64,000 bases of DNA, taken from positions 266,001 through 330,000 of the forward strand of contig NZ_MDDR01000035.1 of the NCBI RefSeq assembly GCF_001870435.1, given 5' to 3'. This DNA comes from Pseudomonas costantinii. GTDB lineage: Bacteria > Pseudomonadota > Gammaproteobacteria > Pseudomonadales > Pseudomonadaceae. Below are positions 56,335-64,000 of the stretch, in pieces. Both the position numbers and the translations under genes were made by a program. The notes beneath the pieces were generated by a model. It did no database searches, was not told the DNA's origin, and saw nothing but the letters and a program-made list of their open reading frames with translations. The first letter of the stretch is position 1, and each line of letters opens with the position of its first letter.

Positions 56335-56439
56335 CGCACATTTCTACCGCTTGACGACATTCAGGCGAGTTTTATCCCTCCTCAAAGCCCTTTCTTCTGC
56401 GTTCTCATGCGCTTAGTTGGAAAAAAGCGCAATTATTGC

Positions 56440-56468
56440 TTGACTTGAACGGCCTGAAACAGAAGAAT
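56440..56468 (+). promoter_or_regulatory. Candidate promoter of the ilvIHC operon
   Basis: TTGACT (56440-56445), 17-base spacer and AAGAAT (56463-56468). The -35 is good, the -10 weak. A start near 56475 would give a leader of about 255 bases before ilvI, long enough for attenuation control. Confidence 0.35.
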
Positions 56469-56518
56469 CCAAAGTCCGCTGTATCGGGACTGCCAGAAGC
56501 AGGCCCGCTCAGCAGATC

Positions 56519-56635
56519 ATGAGGCGCACATCCGCGCCGACCTGTTACACCCGCAACGCGTTACCTCGCGCTGGGTGGGAAAAGCCCGCAACACTTGGGA
56601 CGATCCCAATACTTGCTCAGTCAGTGCTGACGTAG
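56519..56635 (+). CDS. Possible leader peptide before ilvI
   Basis: A 38-codon frame beginning ATG AGG CGC. Its last 13 codons read TLGTIPILAQSVLT-like (Thr-Leu-Gly-Thr-Ile-Pro-Ile-Leu-Ala-Gln-Ser-Val-Leu-Thr) and so hold six branched-chain codons, including the rare Pseudomonas codon ATA and two CTT. That composition is expected of an ilv attenuator peptide. The ribosome binding site is weak and no clear T-tailed terminator follows, though hairpins GCGAC/GTCGC (56640-56653) and CCGTC/GACGG (56686-56705) do. Speculative. Confidence 0.3.
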   Translation: MRRTSAPTCYTRNALPRAGWEKPATLGTIPILAQSVLT

Positions 56636-56732
56636 TCGGCGACCACCGTCGCTCATGCTCTGTTGAGAAGTAAACCTATTAAGACCCGTCGGTTTCAACG
56701 GACGGTATTCTGGCGTTTTAGAGGTGAACAAC

Positions 56733-58457
56733 GTGGAGCTTTTATCTGGCGGTGAGATGCTCGTCCGCTTTTTGCGTGACGAAGGCGTCGACTATATCTA
56801 CGGGTACCCAGGTGGTGCTCTGCTGCATGTTTACGACGCACTGTTCAAGGAACCGGCTGTTACCCACATCCTGGTTCGCCACGAACAGGCCGCGACCCAT
56901 ATGGCTGACGGTTACGCCCGCGCCACCGGTAAAGCTGGTGTGGTACTGGTAACGTCAGGCCCAGGCGCAACCAATGCCATTACCGGCATCGCGACTGCGT
57001 ATATGGACTCCATCCCGATGGTGATCATTTCCGGCCAGGTGCCAAGCACGATGGTGGGGACTGATGCATTCCAGGAAACCGACATGATCGGTATCTCCCG
57101 GCCGATCGTGAAACACAGTTTCATGATCAAGCGCGCATCGGAAATTCCGGAAGTCATGAAAAAGGCCTTCTACCTCGCACAGTCCGGTCGCCCGGGGCCT
57201 GTAGTGGTCGATATTCCGAAAGACATGACCAACCCGGCCGAGAAATTCGAATACATCTTCCCGAAGAAAGCCAAGCTGCGCTCCTACAGCCCGGCTGTTC
57301 GTGGGCACTCGGGTCAAATCCGCAAGGCGGCAGAAATGCTCCTGGCGGCTAAACGTCCTGTGCTGTACTCAGGCGGTGGCGTGATTCTGGGCGGCGGTTC
57401 TGCACCGTTGACTGAACTGGCCAAGCTGCTCAACCTGCCGGTGACCAACACCTTGATGGGCCTCGGCGCATTCCCGGGTACGGACCGTCAGTTCGTCGGC
57501 ATGCTCGGCATGCACGGCAGCTACACCGCCAACTTGGCCATGCACCACGCTGACGTGATCCTGGCCGTGGGCGCGCGTTTTGATGACCGCGTGATCAATG
57601 GCCCGAGCAAATTCTGCCCGAATGCCAAGATCATCCACATCGACATCGACCCGGCGTCCATCTCCAAGACCATCAAGGCCGACGTGCCGATCGTGGGTCC
57701 AGTAGAAAGCGTCTTGACCGAAATGGTTGCTGCGCTCAAGGACATCGGCGAAACGCCAAACAAGGAATCCGTTGCCAGTTGGTGGAAGCAGATCGACGAA
57801 TGGCGCGGTGATCGCGGCCTGTTCCCTTACGACAAGGGTGACGGCAGCATCATCAAGCCACAAACCGTGATCGAAACCCTGTGCGAAGTGACCAAGGGCG
57901 ATGCCTTTGTGACCTCCGACGTAGGCCAGCACCAGATGTTCGCCGCGCAGTACTACAAGTTCGACAAGCCTAACCGCTGGATCAACTCCGGTGGCCTGGG
58001 CACGATGGGCTTTGGTTTCCCTGCGGCCATGGGTGTGAAACTGAGCTTTCCGGAGACCGACGTGGCGTGTGTCACCGGTGAGGGCAGCATCCAGATGAAC
58101 ATCCAGGAACTGTCGACATGCCTGCAGTACGGCCTTCCGGTGAAGATCGTCTGCCTGAACAATGGCGTGCTGGGCATGGTTCGTCAGTGGCAGGACATGA
58201 GCTACAACAGCCGTCACTCCCATTCCTACATGGAGTCGCTGCCGGATTTCGTCAAGTTGGTTGAAGCCTATGGCCACGTCGGCATGCGCATCACTGATTT
58301 GAAAGATCTGAAGCCGAAGATGGAAGAGGCGTTCGCCATGAAGGACCGCCTGGTGTTCCTGGATATTCAGGTAGATACCAGCGAGCACGTCTACCCGATG
58401 CAGATCAAAGACGGCTCTATGCGCGACATGTGGCTGAACAAGACGGAGCGTACTTAA
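56733..58457 (+). CDS. ilvI: Acetolactate synthase large (catalytic) subunit
   Basis: First step of branched-chain amino acid synthesis, using thiamine diphosphate. 574 residues from GTG at 56733 (MELLSGGEMLVRF), with an ideal GAGGTG seven bases upstream; a GTG at 56724 lies inside that site and is rejected. Motifs: ThDP glutamate in LVRHEQAATHMADGYAR (about 45-60), FAD-binding middle region, and the metal/ThDP motif GEGSIQMNIQELST (about 450). ilvH follows two bases after the stop. Confidence 0.97.
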   Translation: MELLSGGEMLVRFLRDEGVDYIYGYPGGALLHVYDALFKEPAVTHILVRHEQAATHMADGYARATGKAGVVLVTSGPGATNAITGIATAYMDSIPMVIISGQVPSTMVGTDAFQETDMIGISRPIVKHSFMIKRASEIPEVMKKAFYLAQSGRPGPVVVDIPKDMTNPAEKFEYIFPKKAKLRSYSPAVRGHSGQIRKAAEMLLAAKRPVLYSGGGVILGGGSAPLTELAKLLNLPVTNTLMGLGAFPGTDRQFVGMLGMHGSYTANLAMHHADVILAVGARFDDRVINGPSKFCPNAKIIHIDIDPASISKTIKADVPIVGPVESVLTEMVAALKDIGETPNKESVASWWKQIDEWRGDRGLFPYDKGDGSIIKPQTVIETLCEVTKGDAFVTSDVGQHQMFAAQYYKFDKPNRWINSGGLGTMGFGFPAAMGVKLSFPETDVACVTGEGSIQMNIQELSTCLQYGLPVKIVCLNNGVLGMVRQWQDMSYNSRHSHSYMESLPDFVKLVEAYGHVGMRITDLKDLKPKMEEAFAMKDRLVFLDIQVDTSEHVYPMQIKDGSMRDMWLNKTERT

Positions 58458-58459
58458 TC

Positions 58460-58951
58460 ATGCGGCATATTATCTCCCTGCTTCTGGAGAACGAACCCGG
58501 CGCTCTGTCCCGTGTTGTCGGCCTGTTTTCGCAACGTAACTACAACATCGAAAGCCTGACCGTGGCCCCGACCGAAGACCCGACGCTGTCGCGCCTGACG
58601 TTGACCACCGTAGGCCACGATGAGGTGATCGAGCAGATCACCAAGAACCTCAACAAGCTGATCGAAGTGGTCAAGCTGGTCGACTTGTCGGAAAGTGCCC
58701 ACATCGAGCGCGAGCTGATGCTGGTTAAAATCAAGGCCACGGGTGCTCAACGTGCCGAGATCAAACGCACTACCGATATTTATCGCGGGCAGATCGTCGA
58801 TGTGAGCGCCAGCGTTTATACCGTTCAACTGACCGGTACAAGCGACAAACTGGACAGCTTCATCCAGTCGATCGGGACGGCCTCGATTCTGGAAACTGTA
58901 CGCAGTGGTGTCACCGGGATTGCCCGTGGCGACAAAGTACTCAGCATTTAA
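58460..58951 (+). CDS. ilvH: Acetolactate synthase small (regulatory) subunit
   Basis: Binds valine and tunes the large subunit. 163 residues. The N-terminal ACT domain starts HIISLLLENEPGALSRVVGLF with the conserved RNYNIESLTVAPTED segment; a C-terminal ACT-like domain follows from about residue 80. ATG at 58460 is two bases after ilvI, so translation is coupled. ilvC begins 46 bases on. Confidence 0.97.
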   Translation: MRHIISLLLENEPGALSRVVGLFSQRNYNIESLTVAPTEDPTLSRLTLTTVGHDEVIEQITKNLNKLIEVVKLVDLSESAHIERELMLVKIKATGAQRAEIKRTTDIYRGQIVDVSASVYTVQLTGTSDKLDSFIQSIGTASILETVRSGVTGIARGDKVLSI

Positions 58952-58997
58952 CCCAATTAGTGAATGGCCTCACGGCCTGGATATATAGAGGAACCTC

Positions 58998-60014
58998 ATG
59001 AAAGTTTATTACGAAAAAGATTGTGACCTGTCGATCATCCAGGGCAAGAAAGTCGCCATTATCGGCTACGGTTCCCAGGGTCACGCGCAAGCTTGCAACC
59101 TGAAAGACTCCGGCGTTGACGTGACTGTCGGCCTGCGTAAAGGCTCGGCCACTGTTGCCAAGGCTGAAGCCCACGGCCTGAAAGTGACTGACGTTGCTTC
59201 CGCTGTTGCTGCTGCCGACCTGGTCATGATCCTGACTCCGGACGAATTCCAGTCCGCGCTGTACAAGAACGAAATCGAACCGAACATCAAGAAGGGCGCC
59301 ACCCTGGCCTTCTCCCACGGTTTCGCTATTCACTACAACCAGGTTGTGCCGCGTGCTGACCTCGACGTGATCATGATCGCGCCGAAAGCACCGGGTCACA
59401 CCGTGCGTTCCGAGTTCGTCAAAGGCGGCGGTATCCCTGACCTGATCGCGATCTACCAGGACGCGTCGGGCAACGCCAAAAACGTTGCTCTGTCCTACGC
59501 GGCCGGCGTTGGTGGCGGTCGTACCGGCATCATCGAAACTACTTTCAAGGACGAGACTGAAACCGACCTGTTCGGCGAACAAGCCGTTCTGTGCGGTGGT
59601 ACCGTTGAGCTGGTTAAAGCCGGTTTCGAAACCCTGGTTGAAGCTGGCTACGCGCCGGAAATGGCCTACTTCGAATGCCTGCACGAACTGAAGCTGATCG
59701 TTGACCTCATGTACGAAGGCGGTATCGCCAACATGAACTACTCGATCTCCAACAACGCCGAGTACGGCGAGTACGTGACTGGCCCGGAAGTGATCAACGC
59801 CGAGTCCCGTCAGGCTATGCGCAACGCCCTGAAACGTATTCAGGACGGCGAATACGCCAAAATGTTCATCAGCGAAGGCGCTACCGGCTACCCTTCGATG
59901 ACCGCCAAGCGTCGTAACAACGCCGCTCACGGTATCGAAATCATCGGCGAGCAACTGCGCTCCATGATGCCGTGGATCGGTGCCAACAAGATCGTCGACA
60001 AAGCCAAAAACTAA
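58998..60014 (+). CDS. ilvC: Ketol-acid reductoisomerase (class I)
   Basis: NADPH- and Mg-dependent second step of valine/isoleucine synthesis. 338 residues, the short class I form. N-terminal Rossmann motif GYGSQGHAQA (about 25-34); the C-terminal knotted domain has the metal ligands in DETETDLFGEQAVLCGG (about 191-207). ATG at 58998 with AGAGGAA upstream. Last gene of ilvIHC; a strong terminator follows. Confidence 0.98.
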   Translation: MKVYYEKDCDLSIIQGKKVAIIGYGSQGHAQACNLKDSGVDVTVGLRKGSATVAKAEAHGLKVTDVASAVAAADLVMILTPDEFQSALYKNEIEPNIKKGATLAFSHGFAIHYNQVVPRADLDVIMIAPKAPGHTVRSEFVKGGGIPDLIAIYQDASGNAKNVALSYAAGVGGGRTGIIETTFKDETETDLFGEQAVLCGGTVELVKAGFETLVEAGYAPEMAYFECLHELKLIVDLMYEGGIANMNYSISNNAEYGEYVTGPEVINAESRQAMRNALKRIQDGEYAKMFISEGATGYPSMTAKRRNNAAHGIEIIGEQLRSMMPWIGANKIVDKAKN

Positions 60015-60031
60015 GTCGTACGTATCAAGAG

Positions 60032-60057
60032 AAAACGCGGCTTAGGCCGCGTTTTTT
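60032..60057 (+). terminator. Rho-independent terminator after ilvC
   Basis: Stem AAAACGCGGC/GCCGCGTTTT with loop TTAG and a run of T, 17 bases after the ilvC stop. Confidence 0.92.
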
Positions 60058-60160
60058 CGTTTGGGGAGACGGGTTCTGGTATAAAGCTGCATCGTTTGCG
60101 GGCGAACACTCGCCGCAAGTATTTGTCGAATTCTTTTCACACCGTTGCAAGGTAAAGTCC

Positions 60161-61018
60161 ATGAGCGAACGTCCCGAAGAGCCAAACCAGGCCTCTGACG
60201 CCGAAAGCCTGCTACCAATCGATGAGCATGTCGAAGAAGGGCATGACGCCGAAGGTCGCAAGGTCCGGCATCGTGGCATCTATCTTCTGCCCAATCTGTT
60301 CACCACGGCGAACCTGTTTGCCGGGTTCTATTCCATCATCAACTCCATGAGCGCCCAAAGTGCACTGGCCGCGGGTGATGCGGCGAGTGCCAGCAAGTAT
60401 TTCGGTTTTGCTGCCATCGCAATCTTCGTGGCCATGGTGCTCGACGGTCTTGATGGTCGCGTTGCGCGTATGACCAATACTCAGAGCGCCTTCGGTGCCG
60501 AGTATGACTCGCTGTCGGACATGGTTGCCTTTGGTGTTGCGCCAGCGTTGCTGGCGTTTGCCTGGGCGTTGGGTGATATGGGTAAGGTTGGCTGGATGGT
60601 TGCCTTTATCTATGTTGCGGGTGCCGCTTTGCGTCTGGCGCGCTTCAATACCCAGGTGGGTACTGCCGACAAGCGTTACTTCATCGGTCTTGCCAGCCCG
60701 GCTGCTGCGGGTGTGGTGGCGGGTATCGTCTGGGCGTTCAGTGATTACGGCATCCAGGGTTCGAAGATGTCGTTCTTGGTGGCCTTGATGGTTGCAGCAG
60801 CCGGTATGCTGATGGTCAGCAACATCAAGTACAACAGCTTCAAGGAGTTCGATCTCAAGGGGCGCGTGCCTTTCGTGGCGATCCTGGTAGTGGTGCTGGT
60901 ATTTGCGGTCGTGTTCAGTGATCCGCCGCGTATTCTGTTGCTGGCGTTCCTGATCTACGCCGCTTCGGGGCCGGTTCAGTACTTGCTGCATCTGCGCCGC
61001 GACAAAACATTGCCTTAA
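60161..61018 (+). CDS. pssA: CDP-diacylglycerol-serine O-phosphatidyltransferase
   Basis: Makes phosphatidylserine, precursor of phosphatidylethanolamine. 285 residues with about eight membrane segments. The CDP-alcohol phosphatidyltransferase signature D-G-x2-GR-x8-G-x3-D-x3-D is visible as DGLDGRVARM...GAEYDSLSD (about 100-125). This is the integral-membrane type, not the E. coli soluble type. The start is ATG at 60161 (MSERPEEPNQASD) with AAGGTAAAG upstream; open frame further upstream runs back into ilvC and is rejected. Confidence 0.95.
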   Translation: MSERPEEPNQASDAESLLPIDEHVEEGHDAEGRKVRHRGIYLLPNLFTTANLFAGFYSIINSMSAQSALAAGDAASASKYFGFAAIAIFVAMVLDGLDGRVARMTNTQSAFGAEYDSLSDMVAFGVAPALLAFAWALGDMGKVGWMVAFIYVAGAALRLARFNTQVGTADKRYFIGLASPAAAGVVAGIVWAFSDYGIQGSKMSFLVALMVAAAGMLMVSNIKYNSFKEFDLKGRVPFVAILVVVLVFAVVFSDPPRILLLAFLIYAASGPVQYLLHLRRDKTLP

Positions 61019-61033
61019 TGTAATTTCCCCCAT

Positions 61034-61077
61034 ACTCCGCAGTCTATTGGTGCATCAGTTCTCCAATGCTGCGGAGT
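61034..61077 (+). promoter_or_regulatory. Hairpin sequestering the msrP ribosome binding site
   Basis: ACTCCGCAG (61034-61042) pairs perfectly with CTGCGGAGT (61069-61077), and inside it ATTGG (61046-61050) pairs with CCAAT (61063-61067). The GGAG Shine-Dalgarno of msrP (61073-61076, six bases before the ATG) is within the 3' arm. No T run follows, so it is not a terminator. This shape would hold msrP translation off until the stem opens. Confidence 0.6.
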
Positions 61078-61081
61078 TGCC

Positions 61082-62094
<1,013 letters not shown>

Positions 62095-62095
<1 letters not shown>

Positions 62096-62715
62096 TGCGC
62101 TATCCGATCTGGCGCATCGGCGTCTTTATAGTTGCGGCAGTGTGGCCGTTGTTCTGGCTGTATGAGGCGTGGAGTTCGGCACTCGGGCCTGATCCGGGAA
62201 AAGTGCTGGTTGATCGGTTGGGGTTGGGCACGTTGATCTTGTTGCTGATCACCCTGGGAATGACGCCGCTGCAAAAGCTGAGTGGATGGGCGGGGTGGAT
62301 AGCTGTGCGCCGGCAGCTGGGTTTGTGGTGTTTTGCTTATGTCGTGCTGCATCTTGCAGCCTATTGTGTATTTGTCCTTGGGTTGGATTGGTCGCAGTTG
62401 GGGGTGGAGTTGCGTAAGCGGCCCTACATTATTGTGGGGGCGCTGGGCTTCCTGTCTTTATTGGTGCTCGCGGTGACGTCTAATCGCTATAGCCAGCGTC
62501 GGCTTGGGAGTCGCTGGAAGAAACTGCACCGCTTGGTCTATGTGATTCTTGGGCTCGGCTTGCTACATATGTTGTGGATTGTTCGGGCTGATCTGAAGGA
62601 GTGGGCCATCTATGCATCTATAGGTGCGCTGCTTCTGGTGCTGCGGATCCCTCCGGTAATGCGCCGGATCCCCCGCCTTATTGCGAAAAAAGCACTTTCT
62701 GCAACAAAAGCGTAA
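62095..62715 (+). CDS. msrQ: Heme-binding membrane subunit MsrQ
   Basis: Passes electrons from the quinone pool to MsrP. 206 residues with six predicted membrane segments and the ferric-reductase-like transmembrane pattern; candidate heme-ligand histidines lie in VVLHLAAY (about 83-90) and KKLHRLVYVILGLGLLHML (about 142-160). ATG at 62095 overlaps the msrP stop, so the two are translated together. Confidence 0.95.
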
Positions 62716-62722
62716 TTAAGGG

Positions 62723-62750
62723 TTGACGGCAGATTCTAGAAGTCTATAAT
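62723..62750 (+). promoter_or_regulatory. rRNA promoter P1
   Basis: TTGACG, 16-base spacer, TATAAT, followed by TCGCCCC, a GC-rich discriminator expected of growth-rate-controlled rRNA promoters. First of three in tandem. The region 62716-63260 otherwise holds only leader sequence; no protein gene is credible there. Confidence 0.8.
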
Positions 62751-62925
62751 TCGCCCCACTTCCGGCGCAGTCGAAACGGAAAACTCCTTGGTAAACAAAG
62801 AGTTATGTAGGTTTCGATAGCGAGTTGCTTCAGTTCATCGAGGCCCAGAAGGAGTTGGTAGAGCGGTGTAGTTTGGCTCTATTAACGTTTCGATCCTCTC
62901 GGTCGAAAGCGGAGAAAAAGAGGTG

Positions 62926-62953
62926 TTGACAGCAGCGTGTAACGCTGTAGAAT
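62926..62953 (+). promoter_or_regulatory. rRNA promoter P2
   Basis: TTGACA, 16-base spacer, TAGAAT, then TCGCCTCCCGC. Spacer sequence GCAGCGTGTAACGCTG contains a small inverted repeat. Confidence 0.85.
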
Positions 62954-63035
62954 TCGCCTCCCGCTAACGAGAGATCGGAAGCGCAAGTGGTTGAAGTTGT
63001 TGAAGAAATCTTCGAAAGCTTCTGAAAATAATCAC

Positions 63036-63063
63036 TTGACAGCAAATGAGGCTGCTGTAGAAT
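63036..63063 (+). promoter_or_regulatory. rRNA promoter P3
   Basis: TTGACA, 16-base spacer, TAGAAT, then GCGCGCCTC. Closest promoter to the 16S gene, with a predicted start near 63070. Confidence 0.88.
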
Positions 63064-63098
63064 GCGCGCCTCGGTTGAGACGAAAGATCTTAACCAAC

Positions 63099-63110
63099 CG
63101 CTCTTTAACA
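63099..63110 (+). promoter_or_regulatory. boxA antitermination element
   Basis: CGCTCTTTAACA differs by one base from the boxA consensus TGCTCTTTAACA and lies in the leader between P3 and 16S. It would recruit the Nus complex, including the NusA encoded at 16133-17614. Confidence 0.8.
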
Positions 63111-63260
63111 ACTGAATCAAGCAATTCGTGTGGGTGCTTGTGGAGTCAGACTGATAGTCAACAAGATTATCAGCATCACAAGTTACTCCGCGAGAAATCA
63201 AAGATGTAACCAACGATTGCTGAGCCAAGTTTAGGGTTTCTTAAAAACCCAAAGATGTTT

Positions 63261-64000
<740 letters not shown>

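Noticed and set aside
62830..63228. 132-codon minus-strand frame upstream of 16S
   Set aside because: Lies across the rRNA promoters and leader, with no family resemblance.

Overview
The window is core chromosome of a Pseudomonas, most likely of the P. fluorescens group. Three things point there: the partial 16S rRNA gene at the right edge, near-identical proteins throughout, and a gene order that, from memory, follows P. aeruginosa PAO1 from dnaK to an rrn operon almost gene for gene. No prophage, insertion sequence, CRISPR array, defence island or biosynthetic cluster was seen. Protein-coding density is high and nearly every gene has a recognisable family.

Layout. 1-8600: chaperone genes dnaK (3' part) and dnaJ, dapB, then carA-carB-greA and a small membrane protein. 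8600-15500: yhbY (minus), rlmE, ftsH, folP, glmM, tpiA, secG and two tRNA genes (Leu-GAG and initiator Met). 15600-24400: the translation/RNA cluster rimP-nusA-infB-rbfA-truB-rpsO-pnp. 24400-36600: a BON-domain periplasmic protein behind a sigma-54 promoter, a REP pair, then minus-strand genes for a DUF748 protein, an RlmI-like methyltransferase, a DUF2236 protein, acs, pgi, panC, panB and folK. 36600-43250: pcnB, the CrcZ regulatory RNA, cbrB, cbrA and the small gene cbrX. 43300-47230: gluQ, dksA, an aminotransferase, sfsA and a Rieske protein. 47380-50220: a heme-type ABC transporter followed by a convergent PrrF iron-responsive sRNA. 50300-56300: TfoX-C protein, pentapeptide protein, phosphotransferase/kinase fusion, mrcB (PBP1b), a TPR lipoprotein and a YqcC-like protein. 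56700-62700: ilvI-ilvH-ilvC, pssA, msrP-msrQ. 62700-64000: three tandem rRNA promoters, a boxA-like element and the start of 16S rRNA.

The most connected theme is carbon catabolite control. CbrX-CbrA-CbrB, the sigma-54 promoter and CbrB-type site that would drive CrcZ, CrcZ itself with six CA-rich decoy clusters, and a likely Hfq/Crc target (acs, with a CA motif fused to its ribosome binding site) all lie within 11 kb. A second theme is iron: a receptor-less heme ABC operon sits tail-to-tail with a single PrrF sRNA that has a clear Fur box and a sigma-70 promoter.

No wholly new multi-gene system was found. The least explained signals are regulatory. They are twin palindromes upstream of the sigma-54 promoter of the BON gene, a long hairpin that buries the msrP ribosome binding site, a possible branched-chain leader peptide before ilvI, a terminator-like hairpin in the carA leader, and a cluster of four TGTTAC repeats before panB.
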